From JAWVFN01 sp963696625 (GTDB lineage Bacteria; Actinomycetota; Thermoleophilia; Solirubrobacterales; 70-9): a stretch of DNA of 64,000 nucleotides. The stretch is from NCBI GenBank assembly GCA_963696625.1, contig CAVOKZ010000033.1:103006-167005 (forward strand), read 5' to 3'. The notes below the pieces were generated by a model, which saw only the letters and a program-made list of their open reading frames with translations, ran no database searches and was not told the origin of the DNA. The position numbers and the translations under genes are program-made. This document shows positions 8,382 through 16,222 of the stretch, piece after piece. Positions within the stretch are counted from its first letter, which is position 1. Every line of letters begins with the position of its first letter.

Positions 8382-9551
8382 TCAGCGGGGCAACGTAGGC
8401 GCCAAGATCCGATAGGCCTTGGCCCCAAGCCCCAGCCGCTCTCGATCCTCCGACAAGCTCGGGTCAAGGCCGGTCAGCTCGCGAACACGATCGAGCCTGT
8501 AAGCCACCGTATGCCGATGGGCAAAAATCGCGCGCGCGGTCGCGTTCATGTTGCAGTCCTGGGCGAGGTACTCCTCGAGCGTGCCGAGCAGGTCGGTGCG
8601 GTACTGGTTGTCGTAGCGGACCAGGGGCTCGACCGTGTCCTCGTAGAAGCGGCGGACCTCGCCGGGGTCGGAGATCAGCGCCCGGAACAGCAGCCGGTAG
8701 ACGCCGGAGCCGGCGATGCCGTCCTCGAGCGCGGTGGCGATCCTCTCGTCGCGCGCGATCACGTCGAGGACGAGCTCGGCCTCGCGGACCGCGCGGTGCA
8801 GCTCGGCCGGATCGGGATAGAACGACGAAGCGGCCGCCGGGCCGTGGGCGTGGAGCCGGCGGACCAGCCGGGCGCTGACCTGGAGCGTGCTCTCGGGCGC
8901 GTCGTCACCGCCGCGCGCCGGCAGGATCGCGTAGAGCCGCTCGCCGATCGCCTCGGCGATCGCGCCCTCGTGCTCGGATACGACCAGCGCCGCCGCGTGC
9001 CCGGGGCGCGAGGTGCGCAGCTCGGCGACGAGGACGACGGCGCCGCGAACCAGCTCGCAGCCGAGCCGCGCGGCGCGGGTGGTCACCTCCTCGGCGTCCA
9101 TCGGGCCGCCGCGGAGCTCCTCGATCAGCCCGCCGCGCAGCTCGCTCGCCGCCTCCTCGCGCGCCTCGGCGACCGCCAGCTCGGCGAGCGCCGCGAGCGC
9201 CGCCTGGCGCAGGACGCCGTCGCGGTCGACCGGCGGCTTGTCGCCCCCGTCCTCCGCCTCGCCGTCACCGGCCAGGAGCATCACCAGCCCGACCTCCTCG
9301 CCGGCGGCGATCACGGGCTCGGCGGCGGCGACCTCGTCGGGGGTCGTCACCTCCTCGCCGGCGACCCGCGAGGAGGCGTAGGCGGCGAGCCCGTTGAGCT
9401 CGCCGATGTCGGGAGCGCTCGCGGTCAGTCCGCGAGCGGGAAGCACGATCGCAACCGGTCCTCCCGCCTCCGCCGACGCCAGCTCCGCGACACCCGTGAG
9501 GCCCTCCCCGCCCAGGACGGCCTCGATCATCCGGGTCGAGAGATCTCTCAT
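8382..9551 (-). CDS. PucR/CdaR-type transcriptional regulator
   Basis: A 389-residue probable cytoplasmic DNA-binding regulator. The C-terminal ~60 residues form the PucR-type helix-turn-helix (TLEEYLAQDCNMNATARAIFAHRHTVAYRL, then LTGLDP), preceded by a GGDEF-like/CdaR middle domain (VVLVAELR, ERLYAILPA, with YPDPAELHRAVREAELVL). The N-terminal ~130 residues resemble a small sensory domain rich in Ala/Glu, which I cannot classify further. Such regulators often respond to purine, amino-acid or nitrogen compounds. It sits 127 bp downstream of glnK on the same strand, but the ligand and targets cannot be deduced. Confidence 0.85.
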   Translation of the reverse strand: MRDLSTRMIEAVLGGEGLTGVAELASAEAGGPVAIVLPARGLTASAPDIGELNGLAAYASSRVAGEEVTTPDEVAAAEPVIAAGEEVGLVMLLAGDGEAEDGGDKPPVDRDGVLRQAALAALAELAVAEAREEAASELRGGLIEELRGGPMDAEEVTTRAARLGCELVRGAVVLVAELRTSRPGHAAALVVSEHEGAIAEAIGERLYAILPARGGDDAPESTLQVSARLVRRLHAHGPAAASSFYPDPAELHRAVREAELVLDVIARDERIATALEDGIAGSGVYRLLFRALISDPGEVRRFYEDTVEPLVRYDNQYRTDLLGTLEEYLAQDCNMNATARAIFAHRHTVAYRLDRVRELTGLDPSLSEDRERLGLGAKAYRILAPTLPR

Positions 9552-9677
9552 CTGGCGTCTTGGTCTGTCGCTCGTGTTTGTGGGGAGAAGTTGGGTGAAT
9601 GACCGCCGCGGCCGGGGCGGCCCCCTGTGATCTGGGGACCGACCCCGGCCGCGAGGCCTGATTTGGTTACCGCTTGC

Positions 9678-10046
9678 CTACGCCGCGGTCTCTTCCTCGG
9701 TGTGGGCCTGGAGAACGGCTTCGCCCTCTTCACCGGTGCGGATGCGAATCGCCTCCTCCACCGGCAGGACGAAGATCTTGCCGTCGCCGACCTCGCCCGT
9801 ACGGGCATGCTTGAGGATCGTCTCGACGACGAGACCCTTCTCCTTGTCTTCGACAACGCACTCGATCTTCAACTTCGGTCGTACGTTGACCGTGAGCGTC
9901 GAGCCGCGGTACGTCTCGACCACTCCCTTCTGCCGACCCGATCCCTTGACCTCGGTGATCGAGAGGGAGGGAATCCCCTTCTCGAGCAACTCGGTACGGA
10001 TCGGCTCGAATGCCTCGTGACGGATGAACGCTTCGATCTTCTTCAT
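9678..10046 (-). CDS. glnK: PII nitrogen regulator GlnK, lacking Tyr51
   Basis: A 122-residue PII trimer subunit that should gate the adjacent ammonium channel. Family signatures are clear: TEVKGSGRQKG at 31-41, T-loop tip ETYRGSTL at 44-51 and TGEVGDGKIFVLPVEEAIRIRTGE. Tyr46 is present, but position 51, the Tyr uridylylated in proteobacteria and adenylylated in actinobacteria, is Leu; Ser49 is present. It starts at ATG 10046, overlapping the amt stop (ATGA), with GGAGGG eight bases upstream inside amt. The C-terminus has ~12 extra residues, mostly acidic. Control by covalent modification at 51 is therefore not possible; ATP/ADP/2-oxoglutarate binding should remain. Confidence 0.93.
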   Translation of the reverse strand: MKKIEAFIRHEAFEPIRTELLEKGIPSLSITEVKGSGRQKGVVETYRGSTLTVNVRPKLKIECVVEDKEKGLVVETILKHARTGEVGDGKIFVLPVEEAIRIRTGEEGEAVLQAHTEEETAA

Positions 10047-11518
10047 CGGTTCATCCCTCCTTCCGGCGTCGGGGTGTCCGCGACCATGGAACTGATCGCC
10101 GGCTTACCGGCGGGCAGCGGACCACTGGCAGCCCCCGGATACTCGGGCTGCGGAATGAACTGCTCCGGATAGCCGTACATGCCGTGCTCGGTGATGTCGA
10201 GACCGGCATCCTCTTCCTCGGCCGAGACCCGCAGTCCCATCGTCTTCTTGAGAATCCAGAAGATCGCGTATGAGACAACGAATACCGAGCCGAACGCAGC
10301 GGCGATTCCAACGAACTGAATCCAGAGCTGATGGAAGCTGCCGCTGTACCAGAGGCCGGGATCGCCGACCCCGTTGAGCTCCGCGTATCGCTCGGAGGTG
10401 AATATCCCGCACGACAGCGTGCCCCAGATCCCGGCGAGCCCGTGCGCCGACGTGGCGCCGACGGGATCGTCGAGCACCTTGTCGATCGCCACAACGCCGA
10501 GGACGACAATCACTCCGGCGACCGCGCCGATGATCGGAGCGGCCCAGAACTCGACGTAGCCGGACGGGGCGGTGATCGCAACGAGACCCGCGATCGCGCC
10601 GTTGCCGGCCATGCCGATGTCGATCGTCTTACGCAGCGCATACATCGTCGCCACGGCGGTGAGCACGCCGGCGGCAGCCGCCAGGTTCGTCACCAGGGCG
10701 ACCTCGGCGAAACGGTTGCCGAGAGCACCGAGCGTCGATCCGGGGTTGAAGCCGAACCAGCCGAGCCAGAGGATCAGGACCCCGAGGCCGACCAACGGCA
10801 TCGAGTGTCCCGGTATGGCCCGTGGCTTACCGTCCGGCCCGTACTTGCCGCGCCGCGGACCGAGCAGGAGCAGGGCCGCGAACGCGCCGGTCGCACCGAT
10901 CAGGTGGACCACCGTCGAACCGGCGAAATCCTGCATCCCGAGGTTGGCCTGCAGCCAGCCGCCACCAAAGATCCAGTGGCTGATGACCGGATAGATGACG
11001 GAGCTGAAGATGATCGCGTAGATGATGTAGACGCCGAACTTGATCCGCTCGAGCGTCGACCCCCACACGATCGCGAGTGACACGGCACAGAACACGAACT
11101 GGAAGAACAGCAGTGCCGCTGGGCTGATCCCGGCGACGTCCAGCAGCGGGAACTGCTGCGCCGCCTCAACCGGAGTCGATGCTACGTCGAGGAAGAACCC
11201 GTGGTCTCCGGCAATCGTCCCGACTCCACCGAATGCCAGGGCAAAGCCAACCGCCCAATAGCAAAGCGCTGCGATCGAGAAGTTGACGAGGATCTTGGCG
11301 ATGCCGGTACCCGCGTTCTTCCCTCTCGAGAAGCCAATCTCGAGAAACGCGAAACCCGCCTGCATGAACATGACGAGCACGGCAGCGACAATCACCCACA
11401 TGGTGTTGACGCTGGAGATGGTGTCGTCCAGCGTGGGGTCTTGCGCCATCGCGAGGCTGGGCACGAGCAGCAGGGCTATGACTCCCAGCGGAATCGCCGC
11501 AAGCAGTCGTCGTTTCAT
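10043..11518 (-). CDS. amt: Ammonium transporter Amt
   Basis: About 491 residues, 11-12 membrane helices, ammonium/ammonia channel of the plasma membrane. A signal peptide (MKRRLLAAIPLGV...LAMA) is followed by the Amt core: MQAGFAFLEIGFSRGKNAG, DFAGSTVVHLIGATGAFAALLLLGPR, GWFGFNPGS, DDPVGATSAHGLAGIWGTLSCGIF (pore His region). The C-terminal cytosolic tail (MGLRVSAEEEDAGLDITEHG) is the segment that contacts PII. ATG 11518 is chosen because the signal peptide starts there and AAGGA precedes it; an upstream in-frame start adds 28 hydrophilic residues. amt-glnK is the standard nitrogen-limitation pair. The 237 bp upstream should contain the promoter; I recognised no binding site. Confidence 0.95.
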   Translation of the reverse strand: MKRRLLAAIPLGVIALLLVPSLAMAQDPTLDDTISSVNTMWVIVAAVLVMFMQAGFAFLEIGFSRGKNAGTGIAKILVNFSIAALCYWAVGFALAFGGVGTIAGDHGFFLDVASTPVEAAQQFPLLDVAGISPAALLFFQFVFCAVSLAIVWGSTLERIKFGVYIIYAIIFSSVIYPVISHWIFGGGWLQANLGMQDFAGSTVVHLIGATGAFAALLLLGPRRGKYGPDGKPRAIPGHSMPLVGLGVLILWLGWFGFNPGSTLGALGNRFAEVALVTNLAAAAGVLTAVATMYALRKTIDIGMAGNGAIAGLVAITAPSGYVEFWAAPIIGAVAGVIVVLGVVAIDKVLDDPVGATSAHGLAGIWGTLSCGIFTSERYAELNGVGDPGLWYSGSFHQLWIQFVGIAAAFGSVFVVSYAIFWILKKTMGLRVSAEEEDAGLDITEHGMYGYPEQFIPQPEYPGAASGPLPAGKPAISSMVADTPTPEGGMNR

Positions 11519-11755
11519 TCCTTGTTTCCTTTCCTTGCCCGCCGCGGGCATTGCCCCCGACGGTCGCGGTTTTACTGATGGCGCCACGGTATGGAGGACC
11601 AACGGGCCAGTCTTTAGACCGCTGTAGGAAAAGGCCGGAGCTCATTTCTCCGTTCAGTCGAACCTCGTGACGATTCGCACCTTCTAGACGCAGTGTCGAA
11701 CCCGGCGGGGTCCATTTCCGACGACTGGACCCTTGCGTGGGCGCACCCGTAGGTC

Positions 11756-13162
11756 ATGCTTGATCGCATGTCGGAGACCTCGACAGTCCGGGGCAAGGAG
11801 CTGCTGGCCGCGTTCGACGAGGGCTACGACGGCGGCGCCCCGCGACCGCTGTACGAGGAGGTGCTCGCGGCGATCGCCGCCAAGGGCCCGGCGCTGGTGG
11901 CGAAGGAGGTCGAGGCCGCGAGCGCGGCGATCGGGTTGAGCTTCAAGATGCACCGCTTCCGCCTCGACCCCGTCCCACGACTTCTGACCGCCGCCGAGTG
12001 GGATCAGATCTCGGTGGCAGCCGCCCAGCGCGCGCGGGCGCTGAACGCCTTCGCCGCCGACGCCTACGCCGAGCGCCGGATCGTCGCCGAGGGGCTCTTG
12101 CCCGAGCGCGTGATCGAGACCGCCGCCCACTACGAGCCGGCGATGCGCGAGGTCCCGACCCCGCCGCGCTCGTGGACCACCGTGGTCGGACTCGACCTCG
12201 CCCGCGATGCGAGCGGCGGATTCCAGGTCCTCGAGGACAACGCCCGCAGCCCCTCCGGTCTGAGCTTCGCCGCGGCGGCGCGTGACGCCCTCGCACCCGC
12301 CGGGCTGCCCGGAACGCCGGCCTGGCACCCGGCGGAGGCGTTCGAGTTGCTCGGCGAAGCCCTTCGCACCGCCGCACCGGCCGGCGCCAGCGACCCGATG
12401 GTGGCGCTGTTCAGCGAGGGCCCCGGGAGCGGCGCCTTCTTCGAGCACGACGCGATCGCGCGGCGGCTCGGCATACCGATCGTCACCGCCGGCGAGCTCG
12501 CCTCCTCGGGAGGCCGCATCCACGCCCGCATCGGCGGGGTGCGCAGCGAGATCGACGTGCTCTACAGGCGGGTCGACGGCGAGCGGCTGACCAAGCCCGA
12601 CGGGCGCCCGACCGCGCTCGGGCGGCTGCTGATCGAGCCGCTGCAGGCGGGCGGCCTCACCTGCGTCAACGCCTTCGGCTCCGGCGTCGTCGACGACAAG
12701 CTCACCCACGCCTACGTCGAGGAGATGATCCGCTTCTACCTCGGCGAGGAACCGCTGTTGAAATCGATCCCCACCTACGACCTCGGCGACCACGACCAGC
12801 GCGCGGCGGTGCTCGAGCGCCTGCCCGAGCTGGTGATCAAGCCGCGCGAGGGCCTCGGCGGCGGCGGCGTCGTGATCGGCCCGCTGGCCACGGCGGACGA
12901 GCTGGCGGCGCTGAGCGCCTCGATCGAGGCGGCGCCCGGCCACTTCGTCGCCCAGGAGACCGTGCCGCTCTCGACCCACCCGACGGTCGACGGCGACCAG
13001 CTCGCGCCGCGCCACGTCGACCTTCGCCCGTACGCGATCACCGTCGGCGACCGGGTCGAGGTGCCGAGATCGGCGCTGACGCGTTTTGCGCCCGACCCAG
13101 GCGAGATGATCGTCAACAGCTCACGCGGAGGCGGAGCCAAAGACACATGGGTCGTCGAGTGA
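11756..13162 (+). CDS. Circularly permuted ATP-grasp family protein
   Basis: About 468 residues of the DUF404/DUF407 (CP_ATPgrasp) superfamily: MHRFRLDPVPRLLTAAEW, GFQVLEDNARSPSGLS, DVLYRRVDGERLTKPDGRPTALGRLL, AFGSGVVDDKLTHAYVEEMIRFYLGEEPLLKSIPTY, VIKPREGLGGGGVVIG. These enzymes are predicted to activate a carboxylate with ATP and form an amide bond; few are characterised. Start is ATG 11756 or ATG 11768; neither has a good ribosome site. The gene overlaps the following C26 gene, which overlaps a GCS2 ligase, so three amide-bond enzymes appear to be co-translated. Its usual partners alpha-E and transglutaminase-like genes are absent. Confidence 0.85.
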   Translation: MLDRMSETSTVRGKELLAAFDEGYDGGAPRPLYEEVLAAIAAKGPALVAKEVEAASAAIGLSFKMHRFRLDPVPRLLTAAEWDQISVAAAQRARALNAFAADAYAERRIVAEGLLPERVIETAAHYEPAMREVPTPPRSWTTVVGLDLARDASGGFQVLEDNARSPSGLSFAAAARDALAPAGLPGTPAWHPAEAFELLGEALRTAAPAGASDPMVALFSEGPGSGAFFEHDAIARRLGIPIVTAGELASSGGRIHARIGGVRSEIDVLYRRVDGERLTKPDGRPTALGRLLIEPLQAGGLTCVNAFGSGVVDDKLTHAYVEEMIRFYLGEEPLLKSIPTYDLGDHDQRAAVLERLPELVIKPREGLGGGGVVIGPLATADELAALSASIEAAPGHFVAQETVPLSTHPTVDGDQLAPRHVDLRPYAITVGDRVEVPRSALTRFAPDPGEMIVNSSRGGGAKDTWVVE

Positions 13163-13941
13163 ACATCCCCAACACCAGCCGGCCGCTGATCGGCGTCACC
13201 ACCTCCGAAGTGCGGCGCGCCGAGCAGATCGAGCAGACCGCTCAGGGCGACCCGCCGCGCCACGAGATGGCGCTCGGCCTGACCTATATGCGGGCGATCG
13301 AGAAGGCCGGGGGAATCCCCGTCGTTATCCCTCCGCTGGAGGACCGCGCGATCGAGCCGCTGCTCGAACGCGTCGCCGGGATCTGCCTTTCCGGTGGCCC
13401 CGATCTCGACCCCGGCAGCTACGACCAGCAACCGCATCCGATGCTCGGCCCTACCGAGCCCGACCTCGATCGCTTCGAGCTAGCCGTCGCCCGCGCCGCA
13501 GACGAGCGGGGCAAGCCGCTGCTCGCGATCTGCCGCGGCGCCCAGGCTCTCAACATCGCCCGCGGGGGCTCGCTCCACCAGCATCTGCCCGACCGCGAAG
13601 CCGAAGCCGGGTCCGCGATCGGGCACCGGCAGAAAGCCGCCGGCGACATCGTCACCCATGAGGTCGAGATCTCGCCGCACAGCAAGCTCGCCGAGATCGT
13701 CGGCTCGACGCGGATAGAGGTCAACTCCTTCCACCACCAGGCGACGGAGAGGCTGGGAGACGACCTGGTCCCGGTCGCCTGGGCTTCGGATGGCGTGGTC
13801 GAGGGCGTCGAGGATCCGGCCCGCGAGTTCCTGATCGGCGTCCAGTGGCACGCTGAATCGCTGGTCGACCGCCCCGAAGAGCTGGCGCTGTTCGAGGCCT
13901 TTGTCGAGGCCTCGGCGGTGCAGGCCGCGAGCATCTCGTGA
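13147..13941 (+). CDS. Class I glutamine amidotransferase / gamma-glutamyl hydrolase (C26)
   Basis: About 264 residues, PuuD-like peptidase C26 fold. Nucleophile Cys129 lies in LLAICRGAQALN, and His235/Glu237 in GVQWHAES complete the triad; LSGGPDLDPG forms the oxyanion region. Characterised relatives cleave gamma-glutamyl amides (for example gamma-Glu-GABA). ATG 13147 is preferred because GGAGGCGGAG lies ten bases upstream; GTG 13159 overlaps the ATP-grasp stop as GTGA and is an alternative. Placed between an ATP-grasp ligase and a Glu-Cys-ligase-like enzyme, it may hydrolyse or edit a gamma-glutamyl intermediate; that role is inference. Confidence 0.88.
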   Translation: MGRRVNIPNTSRPLIGVTTSEVRRAEQIEQTAQGDPPRHEMALGLTYMRAIEKAGGIPVVIPPLEDRAIEPLLERVAGICLSGGPDLDPGSYDQQPHPMLGPTEPDLDRFELAVARAADERGKPLLAICRGAQALNIARGGSLHQHLPDREAEAGSAIGHRQKAAGDIVTHEVEISPHSKLAEIVGSTRIEVNSFHHQATERLGDDLVPVAWASDGVVEGVEDPAREFLIGVQWHAESLVDRPEELALFEAFVEASAVQAASIS

Positions 13942-15089
13942 GTCCGACGCAGCGCGCAATCCCGGCTTGGGCCGACTGGCCGGCCGCCGCCGGGGAGACT
14001 CCCTACACGCTCGGTGTCGAGGAGGAGGTGATGATGCTCGAGCCGCACTCGTGGGCGCTCGCCCACGCGATCGACAGCGTCCTCCCCACGCTCTCGCCGA
14101 CGCTCGCCGCCAAGGCGACCGCCGAGACCCACGGCTCGGCGCTCGAGCTGCAGACGGGGATCCACGGCGAGGTCTCGGGCGCGACCGAGGAGCTGCGGGC
14201 GCTGCGCGACGAGCTCCACGAGTCGCTCGAGCGGCTGCAGCTGCGGGTCGCGACCGCGGGCACCCACCCGTTCGCGGTCTGGCACAACATCGTCGTCTCC
14301 GGCGGAGACCGCTACCAATTCGTCTACGGCTCGATGCGTGAGCTCGCGCGGCGCGAGCCGACCTTCGCGCTTCACGTCCACGTTGGGATCGGCGACCCCG
14401 AGACCGCGATCCGCGTCGCCAACCGGATGCGCGTCCACCTTCCTCTGCTGCTGGCGCTGTCGGGCAACTCGCCCTTCTGGCAGGGCCGCGACTCGGGGCT
14501 CGCCTCCGCCCGCACGCCCCTGTTCCAGGCTTTCCCCCGGGTCGGCATCCCCCGCAACTTCGCCGACTACGCCGACTACGTCGAGACCGTCGACCTGCTG
14601 ATCCGCTGCGAGGGCGTGCCCGAGCCGACCTTCCTCTGGTGGGACGTGCGCCCTCAGCCCCGCTTCGGCACGATCGAGATCCGGATCATGGACGCCCAGA
14701 GCCGGGTCGACGAGACCGCCGCGCTGGTCGCCCTCACCCAGTGCCTCGCCAGGCTCGAGGCCGAGCAGGGCTATGCCGGCCCGGCGGCGATCGCCTCCCA
14801 GGAGGTGATCTCCGAGAACCGCTTTATCGCCGCCCGCGACGGAGTCGACGCGCGCTTGATCGACGCCGACGCCGAGACCCGCGTCTCGGTCCGCGACATG
14901 CTCGGCGACCTGCTGCCGCTCTGCCGCTCCCACGCCGAGGACCTCGGCTGCGAGCGCGAGCTCGAGTGGGTCAGCCAGCTCGCGACGCGGTCGGGCGCCA
15001 AGCGCCAGCTCCAGCGGGCCCGCCAGGGCTCGCTGACAGGTTTGCTCGCCCACCTGGCCGACGACTTCCAGGCGACGACTCTCTCCTAG
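13938..15089 (+). CDS. GCS2/YbdK-family carboxylate-amine ligase
   Basis: A 383-residue glutamate-cysteine ligase type 2 family protein. Visible features: TLGVEEEVMMLEP near the N-terminus (metal-binding Glu residues), THGSALELQTGIHGEVS, FALHVHVGIGDPE, RTPLFQAFPRVGIPRNF, and RFGTIEIRIMDAQSRVDE. YbdK relatives have weak glutamate-cysteine ligase activity and EgtA, of ergothioneine synthesis, is a cousin. GTG 13938 overlaps the upstream stop (GTGA). Its stop TAG forms part of CTAGA and of a long inverted repeat (15087-15151). With no EgtB/C/D or mycothiol genes alongside, the amine acceptor is unknown. Confidence 0.88.
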   Translation: MSPTQRAIPAWADWPAAAGETPYTLGVEEEVMMLEPHSWALAHAIDSVLPTLSPTLAAKATAETHGSALELQTGIHGEVSGATEELRALRDELHESLERLQLRVATAGTHPFAVWHNIVVSGGDRYQFVYGSMRELARREPTFALHVHVGIGDPETAIRVANRMRVHLPLLLALSGNSPFWQGRDSGLASARTPLFQAFPRVGIPRNFADYADYVETVDLLIRCEGVPEPTFLWWDVRPQPRFGTIEIRIMDAQSRVDETAALVALTQCLARLEAEQGYAGPAAIASQEVISENRFIAARDGVDARLIDADAETRVSVRDMLGDLLPLCRSHAEDLGCERELEWVSQLATRSGAKRQLQRARQGSLTGLLAHLADDFQATTLS

Positions 15090-15151
15090 ATGATTAGTTC
15101 CACGGCAGCGTGCGCGGTCCAGGCGTGCGGGGTCGTGGAACTACTCATCTA
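15087..15151. repeat. 18-bp inverted repeat with 29-bp spacer
   Basis: Arms 15087-15104 and 15134-15151 are complementary at 17 of 18 positions (TAGATGATTAGTTCCACG against the reverse of CGTGGAACTACTCATCTA). The left arm includes the GCS2 stop codon. The spacer is GC-rich. It could fold as a terminator-like hairpin, but lacks a T-run, and it is less GC-rich than its surroundings. It ends 15 bp before the left target duplication of the insertion sequence. Confidence 0.65.
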
Positions 15152-15167
15152 GCGGCAGGACCATGGG

Positions 15168-16133
15168 CTAGGTGTAAGAACCAGCCACATTGTTCGCCTT
15201 TAGCTCGGCGAGCCGAGCTCCGGGCGGCCTCTTGGCGAGGGAGCCGTGTGGTCTGCGCCAGTTATAGAAGCTGAGCCAGCCGGATAGAGCCGCGGTTCGC
15301 TCCGCCGAGTCCCGGTAGATCGCCCCGTAGGCCCAGCCGCCGAGCATCGTGCGGATGAAGCGCTCGGCCTTGCCGTTGGTGCGCGGCCGGTAGGGGCGGG
15401 TGCGGATGTGCTTGATCTTCAACGCCCGGCAGGCGATCGCGTGGGTGGTGGAGCGGTAGGCGGAGCCGTTGTCGGTCATCAGGCCCGTCACCTCGATCCC
15501 GTGCGAGCGATAGAAGGCGACCGCTCGCCTCAGGAAGCCGATCGCGGTGGTTGCCTTCTCGTTGGCCAGCACCTCGACGTAGGCGAGACGGGTGGCGTCG
15601 TCGACGCAGACGTGCACGTACTCCCAGCCGGCTCCGCGTGAGCGCTGCCCTTTGCCGCGGTTGCCCGTGACGCGGTGCCCGGCGCCTCGGTGGCCGATCC
15701 GCCCCAGCTTCTTGACGTCGATGTGAAGCAGCTCGCCGGCGCGGGCCCGCTCATAGCGGTTGGGGGGCTCGAGCGGCTCCAGGGCGCCGAGCTTGCCGAG
15801 CCCGATGCGACCTAGGACCGCCGAGACGGTCGAAATCGCCATGCCGAGCGCCATCGCGATCTCGGCCCCGGTGAGGCGCACCCGCCGCAGGGCCGCGATC
15901 GCCTCGACCCGGTCCTCCGGGGTGGCGTGGGGAACCGAGTGGGGCTCGCAGCTGCGGTCGTATAGACCTGCCTCGCCCTCTGAGCGGTAGCGGGCGACCC
16001 ACTTGCCGGCGGTTCGCTCGCTCACCCCGGCGGCCTCGGCCGCCGCGGTGAGCGACCAGCCCTCCTCGACGACGCGCTTGACCATGATCGCCCTGCCCTT
16101 CGGGCCGAGCTTGGCGTTAGCGTGAATCTTCAT
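15168..16133 (-). CDS. IS481-family transposase (copy 1)
   Basis: About 321 residues, starting at ATG 16133 with AAGGAGG eight bases upstream. An N-terminal helix-turn-helix (WSLTAAAEAAGVSERTAGKWVARY) and a second HTH-like segment (LTGAEIAMALGMAISTVSAVLGRIG) precede an rve integrase core. The DDE residues are Asp139 (HIDVKKLG), Asp221 (LMTDNGSAY) and Glu257 (TNGKAERFI), a DD35E spacing. The frame is open through the left end of the element: the last sense codon takes two bases, and the stop TAG all three, from the flanking target duplication (15167-15172). The protein looks intact and active. Confidence 0.93.
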   Translation of the reverse strand: MKIHANAKLGPKGRAIMVKRVVEEGWSLTAAAEAAGVSERTAGKWVARYRSEGEAGLYDRSCEPHSVPHATPEDRVEAIAALRRVRLTGAEIAMALGMAISTVSAVLGRIGLGKLGALEPLEPPNRYERARAGELLHIDVKKLGRIGHRGAGHRVTGNRGKGQRSRGAGWEYVHVCVDDATRLAYVEVLANEKATTAIGFLRRAVAFYRSHGIEVTGLMTDNGSAYRSTTHAIACRALKIKHIRTRPYRPRTNGKAERFIRTMLGGWAYGAIYRDSAERTAALSGWLSFYNWRRPHGSLAKRPPGARLAELKANNVAGSYT

Positions 16134-16216
16134 CCGGTGTTCCTCCTTGGATCTGGGTGGCATGACACCCCCAGCCTCCAAGGAGGCCCGGATGAACAAT
16201 GTGGTTAGGAACTACA
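15173..16216 (-). mobile_element. IS481-family insertion sequence, copy 1 (1044 bp)
   Basis: Boundaries come from comparing the two copies and from the target duplications. The element begins TGTA and ends TACA; terminal inverted repeats of 23 bp match at 17 positions, with CCACATTGTTC identical. It is flanked by GCTAGG at 15167-15172 and 16217-16222, a 6-bp target duplication. A palindrome GCCTCCAAGGAGGC (16174-16187) lies just inside the right end and can fold over an outward-facing ribosome site. It differs from copy 2 by one base that I could find (silent in the transposase). Confidence 0.93.
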
Positions 16217-16221
16217 GCTAG
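16192..16221 (+). other. Outward-facing 9-codon reading frame at IS right end (copy 1)
   Basis: AAGGAGG at 16180-16186 is followed five bases later by ATG 16192 and a frame MNNVVRNYS ending TAG 16219-16221. As with the transposase at the other end, the stop lies in the duplicated target (GCTAGG). Whether it is translated is unknown; the strong ribosome site, overlapped by a hairpin, is the only support. Confidence 0.35.
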
Positions 16222-16222
16222 G

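Noticed and set aside
13419..15053. 544-residue open frame on the minus strand
   Set aside because: Antisense to the C26 and GCS2 genes, both with catalytic motifs on the plus strand.
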